Below, in pieces: positions 1 through 8,348 of a stretch of 25,340 bases of DNA. Each line of letters begins with the position of its first letter. The stretch's first letter is position 1. The notes beneath the pieces are model-generated. The model was given only the letters and a program-made list of their open reading frames with translations, did no database searches and was not told where the DNA came from. The translations under genes were made by a program, and so were the position numbers. The DNA is from Chloroflexota bacterium (GTDB lineage: Bacteria; Chloroflexota; Dehalococcoidia; UBA2985): positions 1 to 25,340 of the forward strand of contig JACQTZ010000028.1 in the NCBI GenBank assembly GCA_016210515.1, read 5' to 3'.

Positions 1-252
1 CAGCACTCAGCCAAGCAGTACGTAGCTGGCAATGCTCATGTGAACAACGTAGAGGGACTTTGGAGCAACGTGAAGCGGGGGATAGACGGGGTGAACCATG
101 CGGTCAGCCCAAAGTATCTACAGGGGTATTTAGACTCCTACGTCTTTAGGCGCAATCACAGGAATGACGAACAGCCCATGTTCGGCACGCTATCTGGTAG
201 GGTTAACAGTAAGAGGTACGGACATTTCGGGAAATACAATCCCGTGCAATGA
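1..252 (+). CDS. IS1595-family (ISXO2-like) transposase, C-terminal part
   Basis: The frame is open from the first base of the window, so this is the last 83 residues of a longer protein whose start lies outside. The stretch around residues 13-22 (His, then Asn-Val-Glu-Gly-Leu-Trp-Ser), followed by Lys-Arg-Gly, His-x-Val-Ser, Lys-Tyr-Leu and Phe-Arg-x-Asn, matches the end of the ISXO2-like DDE transposase domain. Glu18 of the visible part would be the last acid of the DDE triad. This enzyme type cuts and joins insertion-sequence ends. The gene ends cleanly at 252, so nothing shows whether the element is intact. Its base composition is lower in GC than queG next door, as expected for a mobile element. 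I could not find the terminal inverted repeat in 253-358, which holds no gene. Confidence 0.8.
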   Translation, partial: QHSAKQYVAGNAHVNNVEGLWSNVKRGIDGVNHAVSPKYLQGYLDSYVFRRNHRNDEQPMFGTLSGRVNSKRYGHFGKYNPVQ

Positions 253-358
253 AGGTATACTCACGTAGTCTTATACTTGGCATTCTGATCTCTCCCATCG
301 AATCTGCCTTGGCGGCATCATATCAGAAGTGACTCACGGTTAGCGCAACTCCCCTCTC

Positions 359-1474
359 TTACCCCTCGTCTCCCTCTGTAGCCAGTGCCTTCTCCATCGC
401 GTCCTTCGCATCTGGCCCGCCAATCCTGCCCAGTGCCCAGGCCGCGTGCCCCCGCACCAGCGGCTCTTCGTGGTGTAGCGCCTCGACCAAGGATGGTACG
501 GCCCTGGCATCGCCAGTGTTGCCCAGGGCCACGCACGCGTTGCGCAGCAGCCCCACCCGTTTGGCCCGTTTGACGGGGCTGTGGCGGAACCTCTCCCTGA
601 ACTCTTCCTCCGTCATCTTCAGCAGGGGTAGAAGCTCCAGGGAGGTGAAGCTGTGGTCTCCCATCTGAAAGGCAGGCTCTCGTGTGGGCTGTGCCTTGCG
701 GTTTACGGGGCACACCTCCTGGCAGACGTCGCAGCCGAAGACCCAGCCGCCCACCAGGGGTCGCAGGTGCCGGGGTATCGGCCCGCGGTTCTCGATGGTG
801 AGGTAGGAGATGCACAGGGCGTTGTCCACGACGTAGGGAGCTATGATGGCTCCCGTGGGGCACTGGTCGATGCACAGGGTGCACTGGCCGCAGCTCTGCT
901 TGAGGGGTTCGTCTGGCTCCAGCTCCAGGTCTGTGACCACCTGGCCCAGGAAGACCCAGGAGCCGTGGCTGCGGGTGAGGATGTTGGTGCTCTTGCCATA
1001 CCAGCCTATGCCTGCCCTCTCGGCCACGGCGCGGTCCAGCATGGAGCCGGTGTCCACGTACACCCTGGCCTGAATGGCGTGTCCCAGGCGCTCGGATAGC
1101 CCCCGGACAAGGAGCCTGAGCCGCTTCTCCATGACCTGGTGGTAGTCCAGTCCCCAGGCATAGCGGGCCACCTTGCCCCGCAGGGCGTTGCCGTGAGGCG
1201 ATGTATCCTCCGCCAGGTAGCTCATGGCCACGGCGATGATGGAGCGGGCGCCGGGCAGGATGTCCTGGGGACGGCAGCCGCGCCTCACCCTGGCTTGGTG
1301 GAACCAGGGTAGGCCTTCCATGAGACCGTCGCGCACCCTTTTCAACGTGGTCTCTTCCTTTTCAGAGAAGGGGTCGGCAGAGGTTATGCCCACCAGATCG
1401 AAGCCCAACTCTCGTGCGCAGGCTTTTACCAGCTGCGTGGCCCTGGCAGTATCAGCCCTGGTTTTGGATACCAT
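359..1474 (-). CDS. queG: Epoxyqueuosine reductase QueG
   Basis: QueG carries out the last step of queuosine synthesis, reducing epoxyqueuosine in the wobble position of GUN-decoding tRNAs; it is a cytosolic cobalamin and iron-sulfur enzyme. From the ATG at 1474 the protein has 371 residues, a normal length. Asp141 in the V-D-T-G-S stretch is the likely catalytic acid, followed by A-E-R-A-G-I-G-W and G-K-S-T-N. Two 4Fe-4S clusters are served by C195-x2-C198-x2-C201-x3-C205-P, C221 and C248-x2-C251-x3-C255-P. Residues about 302-365 look like HEAT-type repeats, as in QueG proteins. A GTG at 1528 would add 18 residues, but the family N-terminus fits the ATG better. It is divergent from the stress protein gene at 1583. 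No other queuosine gene is in view. Confidence 0.93.
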   Translation of the reverse strand: MVSKTRADTARATQLVKACARELGFDLVGITSADPFSEKEETTLKRVRDGLMEGLPWFHQARVRRGCRPQDILPGARSIIAVAMSYLAEDTSPHGNALRGKVARYAWGLDYHQVMEKRLRLLVRGLSERLGHAIQARVYVDTGSMLDRAVAERAGIGWYGKSTNILTRSHGSWVFLGQVVTDLELEPDEPLKQSCGQCTLCIDQCPTGAIIAPYVVDNALCISYLTIENRGPIPRHLRPLVGGWVFGCDVCQEVCPVNRKAQPTREPAFQMGDHSFTSLELLPLLKMTEEEFRERFRHSPVKRAKRVGLLRNACVALGNTGDARAVPSLVEALHHEEPLVRGHAAWALGRIGGPDAKDAMEKALATEGDEG

Positions 1475-1582
1475 GATTGGTTTATTATGACATAGAGAGG
1501 GTGTTGAACGGTATTCACGGTCTCTCACTCCGATTGGGAGGGCGGCGTCTCGCGTGTAGAGTAAAAAGGAAAGAGGTAGCAG

Positions 1583-2551
1583 ATGTACACACGAATACTT
1601 GTTCCCCTGGACAGCTCTGAGGTGGCGGAGCAGGCGCTGCCCTACGCCCGCCTGCTAGCCAAGGGGCTACGGATACCCATAGAGCTGATTCGCATCATTG
1701 AGCCGATGAGCCCTGAGCTGATGGATCCCAGGCATGGACTGGACCTGGAGCGGCTGGTAACCGGTATGCACGCTATGGGCCAGGAGTATCTGGACAAGAT
1801 AGCGACGTCCCTGAGAAACCACGGCCTATCGGTGACCTGCGAGACTCAGGAAGGGGAGCCGGCCCCTCAAATCGTTGCCGAGGCGCAAAGAGAGCCAGGT
1901 GCCCTTATCGCAATGACCACCCAGGGACGCTCTGGCGGCGCTCGCTGGGTGCTGGGGAGTGTGGCGGACAAGGTGCTTCGCTCCACCACAATCCCTCTGC
2001 TCCTGGTCCGTTCCCAGGAAGACCTCGCGGTTGCCCAGGGCGGGAGTCTCACCACGGTGGTCGTGCCCCTGGATGGGTCGCCGGAAGCGGAGCAGATTCT
2101 CCCCCACGTGGTGACTCTTGTCCAGGGCCTTCACCCCAAGGTGGTGCTGGTGCGGGTGACACCCTCCAGGGAGGAGTACCACCGCTTCTTGGAGTACCAC
2201 TACGAAGTGGAGCCAGGGCCAACGCTGACCAAGGTATACGAAGGCCCCTACTACGAGGAGTTCAGCAAGGTAGCCAACGCCAGGGCCATGGAGTACCTGC
2301 ACGAAAAAGCCCAGGAGATGCGCGGCCAGGGGCTACCCTTGGTAGAGGTCCATCTGCTGCACGGTCATCAGGCGGGTTCCATACTGGACCTGGCGCAGGG
2401 GATAAAAGGCGGCCTGGTGGCCATGACCACTCATGGGCGTTCCGGCGTAGGTCGCTGGGTCCTGGGCAGCGTTGCTGGTCGGGTGGTGCGGTACTGCGAA
2501 AGCCCAGTCCTGGTTGTTCGCCCGGTCAATGGAGAAGCAAAGGAAGCCTGA
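1583..2551 (+). CDS. Universal stress protein, tandem UspA domains
   Basis: The 322-residue protein contains two UspA folds. The first begins T-R-I-L-V-P-L-D-S-S and ends in the nucleotide-binding signature G-R-S-G-G-A-R-W-V-L-G-S-V. The second begins V-V-V-P-L-D-G-S and ends in G-R-S-G-V-G-R-W-V-L-G-S-V. Both keep the G-x2-G-x9-G-(S/T) pattern of ATP-binding Usp proteins. The start is supported by a GGAAAGAGGT ribosome site at 1568-1577. The role is inferred from the family: cytosolic ATP-binding proteins induced under starvation or other stress. Only 6 nt separate its stop from the next gene, so the two are probably cotranscribed. Confidence 0.93.
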   Translation: MYTRILVPLDSSEVAEQALPYARLLAKGLRIPIELIRIIEPMSPELMDPRHGLDLERLVTGMHAMGQEYLDKIATSLRNHGLSVTCETQEGEPAPQIVAEAQREPGALIAMTTQGRSGGARWVLGSVADKVLRSTTIPLLLVRSQEDLAVAQGGSLTTVVVPLDGSPEAEQILPHVVTLVQGLHPKVVLVRVTPSREEYHRFLEYHYEVEPGPTLTKVYEGPYYEEFSKVANARAMEYLHEKAQEMRGQGLPLVEVHLLHGHQAGSILDLAQGIKGGLVAMTTHGRSGVGRWVLGSVAGRVVRYCESPVLVVRPVNGEAKEA

Positions 2552-2557
2552 GGCACC

Positions 2558-4141
2558 ATGCTCCATCTCCCCTCCATGATCCAGGCGCTCTTGCAGCCCC
2601 TGGCATATCCCGAGGAGGTCATCTCCGTGGAGTTGGCCGAGACCCATATCTCCTACCTCCTGTTCACAGACCGTCATGTTTACAAGATAAGGAAGCCCGT
2701 CAACTTCGGGTTCCTGGACTTCACAACCCTTGAGCAGCGCCGAGACGATTGCCAGCGGGAGGTAGACCTGAACAGACGCCTCTCGCCAGAGGTCTACCTG
2801 GGGGTAGTCGAGATACGCTCCTACCAGGGCCAGTTCGCCATCGAAGGCCTGGGGGAGACGGTGGAGTATGCCGTCAAAATGTGCCGCCTGCCTGCGGACC
2901 GGCTGATGGCCCACCTCTTGTCCCAAGGCCAGGTCACCACGAACGACATCCAACGGCTGGCGGAGAAGATTGCCCGCTTCCACGCCGATGCCGAGACCTG
3001 CGACAAAATCATCGCGCTGGGGGGAGTCGAAGCCGTGCGCCAGGACGTGGAGGAGAACTTCGTCCAGACACAGCGATACGTCGGGGAGTGCCTCTCTCGG
3101 GATGTCTTCGATAACCTGGAGGCCTACAGCAAGGCTTTTCTGGATGCCAAGGAGGGGCTGTTTCGCCGCCGGGCCGCGGAACAGCGAGTCCGGGACTGCC
3201 ACGGAGACCTGCATACCGCCCAGATTTTCCTGGAGGACGGCATCAGCATAATCGACTGTATCGAGTTCAACGAGCGGTTCCGATACTCGGACGTGGCCGC
3301 CGACATCGCCTTCCTGGCCATGGACCTGGACTTCCACGGCCGCCGCGACCTGGCAGACCTGTTCATTGAGACCTACGTTCAGGCTTCGGGAGACCCAGGT
3401 GTCCTGGAGTTGATGGACTTTTACAAGGCCTACCGAGCCTACGTGCGTGGCAAGGTGACCTGTTTTCGCCTGGAGGACACCGCCCTGTCCGAGGAGGAGC
3501 ACAGAGATATCACCTCCCTGGCCCAGGCCTACTTCAGGCTGGCCCACTCCTACATCGGGATTCCTGCTTCTCCCACTCTTGTTCTCGTGGCGGGACTTTC
3601 TGGGACGGGCAAGTCCACCATAGCCCAGGAACTGGCGCGTCGGTGGGGCCTGGTCTACATTTCATCGGACATCACTAGGAAGGAACTGGCAGGCATCGCC
3701 CCCATAGAGCGGCGCTTCGAGTCCTACGGCCAGGGAATCTACTCGCCTGCGTTCTCCCGTCGCACGTATGATGCCATGCTCAAGAGAGCCAGAGGGGAGC
3801 TGCAAAGGGGCCACTCTGTGGTGCTGGACGCCACTTTTCGCAGGGCCAAGGAGCGGGCCCTGGCGGTGGCTCTGGCCCAGGGAATGGGGGTAGAGGTGTG
3901 GGCGATTGAGTGTCTCCTGGCTGAAGACGAGGTGCGCCGTCGCCTGGATGAGCGTCAGAAGCAGGAAGGCTCCGTCTCAGATGGGCGATGGGAGCTGTTT
4001 CCTCGGCAGAGAGAGGAGTGGGAGCCGATAGGGGAGGTATCCGCGAGCCGGCACCTGCGGGTGAACACGGCTGGCCCCCTTCAGGATGTGATGCGTAGGC
4101 TTCTACTATCCTGGTTTCGCGTGGCCCTCCAGTCGGCTTAG
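2558..4141 (+). CDS. Aminoglycoside phosphotransferase-like kinase fused to a P-loop AAA ATPase
   Basis: The 527-residue protein has two parts. Residues about 20-330 resemble the APH/choline-kinase fold: H215-G-D-L-H is the catalytic loop and I232-D-C-I-E-F takes the place of the metal-binding DFG-like segment. Residues 341-515 form a P-loop kinase domain with Walker A G-L-S-G-T-G-K-S (346-353), S-S-D at 369-371, and a D-A-T-F-R stretch at 424-428, as in zeta-toxin or polynucleotide-kinase-like AAA_33 domains. This fusion occurs in many bacteria as a protein of unknown substrate. The annotated resistance function of APH should not be assumed. ATG 2558 is chosen; ATG 2576 is a possible alternative. 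It follows the Usp gene by 6 nt. No clear terminator is visible after it. Confidence 0.85.
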   Translation: MLHLPSMIQALLQPLAYPEEVISVELAETHISYLLFTDRHVYKIRKPVNFGFLDFTTLEQRRDDCQREVDLNRRLSPEVYLGVVEIRSYQGQFAIEGLGETVEYAVKMCRLPADRLMAHLLSQGQVTTNDIQRLAEKIARFHADAETCDKIIALGGVEAVRQDVEENFVQTQRYVGECLSRDVFDNLEAYSKAFLDAKEGLFRRRAAEQRVRDCHGDLHTAQIFLEDGISIIDCIEFNERFRYSDVAADIAFLAMDLDFHGRRDLADLFIETYVQASGDPGVLELMDFYKAYRAYVRGKVTCFRLEDTALSEEEHRDITSLAQAYFRLAHSYIGIPASPTLVLVAGLSGTGKSTIAQELARRWGLVYISSDITRKELAGIAPIERRFESYGQGIYSPAFSRRTYDAMLKRARGELQRGHSVVLDATFRRAKERALAVALAQGMGVEVWAIECLLAEDEVRRRLDERQKQEGSVSDGRWELFPRQREEWEPIGEVSASRHLRVNTAGPLQDVMRRLLLSWFRVALQSA

Positions 4142-4232
4142 AGAAAACTCCTACATGACTCTAGGTAGGACATTACTGAGCCACGAATCGAGAACTAAAC
4201 TCTAGCCGTACTGTCATACTTCGTTGCACTCA

Positions 4233-4257
4233 GAGCCTGCCCTGGGCTTGCCGAAGG
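4233..4257. repeat. Dispersed short intergenic repeat, copy 1
   Basis: This 25-nt segment reads gagcctgccctgggcttg and then ccgaaggg. It matches 13513-13537 at 23 of 25 positions. It lies between two convergent genes. The family resembles the common environmental-genome motif with core CCCTGAGCTTG-(C/T)CGAAGGG, whose ends (CCCT and AGGG) are complementary. That resemblance comes from memory and was not searched. The rest of the 149-nt gap (4142-4290) shows no gene or strong terminator. Confidence 0.6.
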
Positions 4258-4290
4258 GGTGACATCTTGTTGGTTTGGGTATATCAACAA

Positions 4291-4935
4291 TCAGGGGGTG
4301 TGGCCAATCCTTATTATGGGCGGGGCAATGATGCCGCCGGATAGCACAAGGCGCATGGCAGCCGCGACAGAAAGGTCTGTATAGTGGACATCCCTCTCGG
4401 GAACAATGGCAATCCATCCCGATTGAGGTGTCGGCGCCGTTGGAATATAGACAACAGACAGGGGATTGCCTTCAGTGTCGTAGATGCTGGCTGTAAGAAA
4501 GCCTATGGTCCATGTGTCTTTCCTGGGATACTCGATCATCACTACCTGTCTGATGTTAGAAGGTCCGGTTCCGAACAGCGCGTCGATTAGCTGTTTGGCG
4601 GAGGAGTACACGGTGCCTATGACGGGGATTCGTAGCAGCGTGGCCCTTCCCAGGTCGAACATGCGGCGTCCCAGGAAGTTGGCTCCCACCAGGCCTACCA
4701 GGTATATTAGAACTATCAGAACGAGCACCCCAAGGCCGGGCACTTGCCAGCCAGAGGCTTCTTTGATGAGCGGTTGGAGCAAGCCGTCTATGGTATTGAA
4801 GACCAATCTTAGCAGCGCATAGGTGATGACTATCGGGAACAGCAGGAGCAGTCCTGCAAGCATAGTTCCTCTAAGGTGTCCCGCTATTCGCCTTGCGAAC
4901 CTGCGTCTGTAGCCATCCCTGCGTGAGTCTGCCAT
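4291..4935 (-). CDS. DUF502 family membrane protein
   Basis: The 214-residue protein has a basic N-terminus followed by two hydrophobic segments, about residues 25-46 and 67-89. After these comes the DUF502 hallmark region: R-I-P-V-I-G-T-V-Y-S-S-A-K-Q, then V-V-M-I-E-Y-P-R and V-Y-I-P-T-A-P-T-P-x-S-G. The family sits in the inner membrane and its biochemical role is not established. The start is well set by a GGGGAGG ribosome site just upstream. A TATAAT hexamer (minus strand) lies at 4962-4967 without a convincing -35 box. The gene appears to be a single-gene unit, convergent with the kinase/ATPase fusion. Confidence 0.88.
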   Translation of the reverse strand: MADSRRDGYRRRFARRIAGHLRGTMLAGLLLLFPIVITYALLRLVFNTIDGLLQPLIKEASGWQVPGLGVLVLIVLIYLVGLVGANFLGRRMFDLGRATLLRIPVIGTVYSSAKQLIDALFGTGPSNIRQVVMIEYPRKDTWTIGFLTASIYDTEGNPLSVVYIPTAPTPQSGWIAIVPERDVHYTDLSVAAAMRLVLSGGIIAPPIIRIGHTP

Positions 4936-5021
4936 ATGGTTGCCTCCCCAGTGATTGCCTTATTATAGGGCTCGAGGAGTGCTCAAGGCCAAGTGCCGAG
5001 GGTTCCCAAGGCGAGCCCTGT

Positions 5022-5060
5022 TAGGAACTGTTGCAAAACCCCGTTTTGCAACAGTTCCTA
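5022..5060 (-). terminator. Perfect 18-bp hairpin at the end of the transketolase/DUF362 unit
   Basis: Arms 5022-5039 and 5043-5060 are perfectly complementary and leave a 3-nt loop (ccc on the plus strand). The upper arm contains the stop codon of the DUF362 gene. The position suggests transcription termination or 3'-end protection of the minus-strand operon. There is no U tract on the far side, so it is not a classical intrinsic terminator. It could also be an intergenic repeat element. Confidence 0.55.
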
Positions 5061-6185
5061 GTACTGCTGGAAGAGCTGGCCCCATCCTGTTTTCATGGCT
5101 GCCTTTATCCGGCGGTTGCCGATGAAGCGGAGCCAGTAGGCGTTATGGTACAGGTTGGAGGCCAGGAAAGACCAGGGGGCTATGGGGCTCCTCAGAAGTA
5201 GCTTTTCCACGGGCTTCAGAGGCCCCCAGTAGATGAGCTTCTGGCCCCGGCTGGCAAAGGTGTTCTTGGTTCCCTCAAACCGCCAGTTGACCCCGGATAT
5301 GTCTTCACCCGCCACCTCTATCTGAGAGGGGTCGCCGCAGCCCAGACCCCTCTCGTGGGCCAGCCGTATGAACTTGATGGACATGGGGTCGAAGCCCATA
5401 AGCTTGGCAGCCACAGCGTCAATGGCCACCTGGTCGGCGCTGGCCAGAAAGACATTCTTCTCGTGCCACCGCATTGCTCGCGGCCCCGGGCCGTCCCCGG
5501 CGAAGGTCCCGTCCATCACGGCAAAGATGCCGGGGTGGATCTCCTTCTGGATGGTGAGCAGGTCTACCAGGGTCTCGTGGATCACCGAGTGAGTCCAGTG
5601 GCGCTTGCGGTTCAGCAAGCCTCCAAAGGCGTTTTTCATGGCCCCGGTCATAGTGGTGAAGACATGGGTCTTCATGGTGGGCAGATGGACCACGTTCTTT
5701 CCTGGAAATATTTCCGGGATGGTGAGCCCCTCGGGGAAAATCTTGTCCAGCACCATCATCTCCCCCCTGGGCTGGAAGGGAATCCACCTGTTGGGGGGCA
5801 CGTCTAGGTGGACGCTGGGGATGCTGTACTTGTCCTGCACCGGCTTCTGCTTGTTGCGCACCTCGCCCTCGAAGGAGTCCACGACGACGGTGCCGTTGTG
5901 GGCGGCGATGAGGTCGCTATAGCCATCTTCTTGCAGGGTCTTGATCACGCCTTCAAGCTGCCAGGGAGACGTGGAGCACGCGGGATAGTAGTACTGCCAG
6001 GAGATGTTTATCTTCAGGAGTGTGGGAATGCCCGACGGAAGATGGGCCTGGTAGTCCGCCAGGCGCATGGCCCTGCCTATGTCCTCCAGTACCGTCTCCG
6101 GGCGAGTGTAGACGACGGCTACCTTGGCTCTGGTTTGGCTACCCGTGTGGCCGGGGTCTGCTTGGTGGATATTGGGCTGTGCCAT
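5058..6185 (-). CDS. DUF362 domain-containing protein
   Basis: From ATG 6185 the protein has 375 residues and starts 13 nt after the stop of the transketolase C-subunit gene. A longer form from 6254 would overlap that gene. Family marks are K-I-N-I-S-W near the start of the conserved part, N-V-V-H-L-P-T-M-K-T-H with G-A-M-K-N-A-F-G-G, and V-M-D-G-T-F-A-G-D-G-P-G-P, followed by D-Q-V-A-I-D-A-V-A-A. DUF362 proteins are often near iron-sulfur proteins, but no ferredoxin-type Cys cluster is present here. Function is unknown. Cotranscription with the split transketolase is the main clue to its role. The gene ends inside an 18-bp hairpin. Confidence 0.83.
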   Translation of the reverse strand: MAQPNIHQADPGHTGSQTRAKVAVVYTRPETVLEDIGRAMRLADYQAHLPSGIPTLLKINISWQYYYPACSTSPWQLEGVIKTLQEDGYSDLIAAHNGTVVVDSFEGEVRNKQKPVQDKYSIPSVHLDVPPNRWIPFQPRGEMMVLDKIFPEGLTIPEIFPGKNVVHLPTMKTHVFTTMTGAMKNAFGGLLNRKRHWTHSVIHETLVDLLTIQKEIHPGIFAVMDGTFAGDGPGPRAMRWHEKNVFLASADQVAIDAVAAKLMGFDPMSIKFIRLAHERGLGCGDPSQIEVAGEDISGVNWRFEGTKNTFASRGQKLIYWGPLKPVEKLLLRSPIAPWSFLASNLYHNAYWLRFIGNRRIKAAMKTGWGQLFQQY

Positions 6186-6198
6186 GCCTGTCCAGGTT

Positions 6199-7176
6199 TT
6201 ACCTGCGCCGGAAGGAAGGCCTGCCGTTACCAGATGAGCGGGTCTTGCGGCCAACAGCCCTCCGTACCGCTGCTGTTACATTTTCGGGGGTCAGGCCGTA
6301 CTTCTCCAGGAGAAGCTCGGGAGTCCCAGACTCGGCATAGCCTTCCAGGGCCACCATCTCCAGGGGCACGGGACGCTTCTCTCCCATTACCTGGGCGACG
6401 ATGCTCCCCAGGCCGCCGTGGCGCAGGTGCTCTTCCGCGGTGACCAGGGCACCGGTCTCCCGAGCCGCAGTGGCGATGGCCTCCGCGTCCGCGGGTTGCA
6501 GGGTGGCCATATTGAGGACGCGGCAACGGATGCCTTCCTGGGCCAGGCTTTCGGCGGCGTCCAGGGCGGCCTTCACCATGATGCCACAGGCCACAATGGT
6601 GGCGTCCCTACCCTCGCGCATTAGCTCTGCCTTGCCGACTCTGAAGGAGTAGTCGTTCTGGTGCACCACGGGGGTGGCAGACCTGGAGAGGCGGATGTAG
6701 AAGGGGCCGTAGGTGCGGGCCGCCTCTCGCACCGCGTTGGCCGTCTCGGGGGCATCCGCGGGGACGATGACGGTGAAGCCAGGCAGGGCGCACATGAGGG
6801 CCAGGTCTTCGATGGCCTGGGCCGACATGCCGTCGTCTCCGACGGTGATGCCCGCGTGGGTTACCACAATCTTCACGTTGAGGTGGGGCTGGGAGATGCC
6901 GATGCGTATCTGGTCGTAGGGACGGCTGCTGCCGAAGACGGCGAAGGTGCTGGCGAAGGCTGTCTTGCCGGAGCTGGCCAGCCCCGCGGCGATGCTCATT
7001 ATGTTCTGCTCTGCCGGCCCCAGGTCGAAGAAGCGCTGAGGGAACTCCTGTGCAAAGAGGTGTACAAAGGTCGACCTGTTGAGGTCTCCCCCCAGAACCA
7101 CTATGTCCGGGTTCTCCCTCCCAAGCTCCAGGAGGGTCTTACCGTAGGTCTCTCTTGTTGAGGCGGTCGTGGTCAT
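6199..7176 (-). CDS. Transketolase, C-terminal subunit (pyrimidine-binding and C-terminal domains)
   Basis: The 325-residue protein corresponds to the second half of a transketolase. Residues about 5-170 are the pyrimidine-binding domain, with G-G-D-L-N (29-33) and P-A-E56-Q-N, where Glu56 is the likely activator of the thiamine diphosphate aminopyrimidine ring. G-D-D-G-M-S-A-Q-A and the C-terminal domain, with V-T-A-E-E-H-L-R-H-G-G-L-G, follow. It is expected to pair with the product of the gene at 7278-8189 and move two-carbon units between sugar phosphates in the non-oxidative pentose phosphate pathway. Related split enzymes also act as DXP-synthase-like proteins, so the exact substrate is open. 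The gap to the N-subunit gene is 101 nt, on the same strand. Confidence 0.9.
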   Translation of the reverse strand: MTTTASTRETYGKTLLELGRENPDIVVLGGDLNRSTFVHLFAQEFPQRFFDLGPAEQNIMSIAAGLASSGKTAFASTFAVFGSSRPYDQIRIGISQPHLNVKIVVTHAGITVGDDGMSAQAIEDLALMCALPGFTVIVPADAPETANAVREAARTYGPFYIRLSRSATPVVHQNDYSFRVGKAELMREGRDATIVACGIMVKAALDAAESLAQEGIRCRVLNMATLQPADAEAIATAARETGALVTAEEHLRHGGLGSIVAQVMGEKRPVPLEMVALEGYAESGTPELLLEKYGLTPENVTAAVRRAVGRKTRSSGNGRPSFRRR

Positions 7177-7277
7177 TGTTTGATGCTATCCAACGAAATC
7201 CGGTGAGTCCCCTATACCCTCGGCGGGATCTGTGCCCCCTGCACTCTTATATGATATCTCAATAACTGGTAAGGAGG

Positions 7278-8189
7278 CTAGTCAGCCAGCTCTTTGAGGG
7301 CCTGCTCAAGCTGCTCTTTGCTGGGCGCTCTGCCGTGGAACTCGGGGTTGTTCTCCATAAAGCTGACGCCCTTCCCCTTCACCGTGGCCGCAATGATGAC
7401 CGTAGGCTTGCCCTTGACGGTCTTGGCCTCTTCCAGGGCTGCCAGCACCTGGGGGATGCTGTGGCCGTCTATCTCTATGGTGTGCCAGCGGAAGGAGCGC
7501 CACTTCTCAGCCAGGGGCTCCAGGGCCATGACCTCGCTGGTGAAGCGGTCGTTCTGGATGCGGTTGCGGTCTACAATGGCTACCAGGTTGTCTAGCTTGT
7601 AATGGGGAGCAGCCATGGCCGCTTCCCATACCTGGCCCTCGTCGCACTCTCCGTCTCCCAGGAGCACGTATACCCTGGAGCTTCGACCATCGAGACGCGC
7701 CGCCAGTGCGGTGCCGACGCCGAAGGAGAGACCCTGACCCAGGGAGCCGCCGGACATCTCCACACCCGGGGTCATTATGTGGGCGTGGCCCTGAAGGAGA
7801 CAGTCGATTTTGCGGAAGCTCCACAGCTCCTCTCTGGGGAAGTAGCCGCAGTGGGCCAGCACTACGTAAAGAACGGGGCAGGCATGGGCCTTGCTTAGGA
7901 TGAAGCGGTCTCTGTCTGCCCAGTGGGGATTGGAGGGGTTGTGGCGCATCACCTTCAAATATAGCGTCGTCAGTATCTCCACCGCCGAAAGGGACCCTCC
8001 GGGGTGGCCGCTTCCCGCCTCGGCTATCATGCTTACTATATCCCGTCGCAGTTGCCGTGCGGTGCTCTTCAGTTCCTCCAGGGATAGGTGCTCGGCCGGG
8101 TACGCGGCCCTGGAAGAACTCAGTGCAGAGGTCTCTTCGCTTACGGACAGAGTAGTTTTGGTAGGGTTGCTTTTGGCCAAAAGTTCCAT
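7278..8189 (-). CDS. Transketolase, N-terminal subunit (thiamine diphosphate-binding)
   Basis: The 303-residue protein is the first half of a transketolase. It has G-S-G-H-P-G-G-S (about 59-66), S-K-A-H at 99-102, G-G-S-L-G-Q-G and the thiamine diphosphate motif G-D-G at 178-180, followed by E-C-D-E-G-x-x-W-E-A and ending at Asn209. The first 30 residues are poorly conserved in character. GGAGGT directly abuts the ATG at 8189, which is too close for a good ribosome site. A TTG codon three residues later (8180) sits about 9 nt from GGAGG and may be the true start. A strong minus-strand promoter lies at 8213-8242. Together with the next two genes it forms a likely operon. Confidence 0.9.
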   Translation of the reverse strand: MELLAKSNPTKTTLSVSEETSALSSSRAAYPAEHLSLEELKSTARQLRRDIVSMIAEAGSGHPGGSLSAVEILTTLYLKVMRHNPSNPHWADRDRFILSKAHACPVLYVVLAHCGYFPREELWSFRKIDCLLQGHAHIMTPGVEMSGGSLGQGLSFGVGTALAARLDGRSSRVYVLLGDGECDEGQVWEAAMAAPHYKLDNLVAIVDRNRIQNDRFTSEVMALEPLAEKWRSFRWHTIEIDGHSIPQVLAALEEAKTVKGKPTVIIAATVKGKGVSFMENNPEFHGRAPSKEQLEQALKELAD

Positions 8190-8212
8190 ACCTCCGTGGT
8201 AGGTGCGGGCAG

Positions 8213-8242
8213 ATTATACCAGTCGGCGCAGGGGGCTGTCCA
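8213..8242 (-). promoter_or_regulatory. Sigma70-type promoter of the transketolase operon
   Basis: On the minus strand TGGACA (8237-8242) is followed after 18 nt by a perfect TATAAT (8213-8218). Transcription would begin near 8206 and give a leader of only about 17-25 nt, carrying the GGAGGT site. Confidence 0.7.
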
Positions 8243-8348
8243 CAATTCCCTCCAAGGAGTCCTTCTGTATTCGTAGTGGAGTAACGAATAGGAATAGCGC
8301 CCAACCGTTGAATCGATTTTGGACGGTACGCTGCTAATCATAGTATGT

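Noticed and set aside
253..358. Terminal inverted repeat of the IS1595-type element
   Set aside because: No second end is visible in the window, so no repeat could be paired or confirmed.
2333..3547. Long open frame of 404 codons antisense to the kinase/ATPase gene
   Set aside because: It lies entirely opposite well-supported coding sequence, its product resembles no known fold, and it is explained by the codon bias of the real gene.
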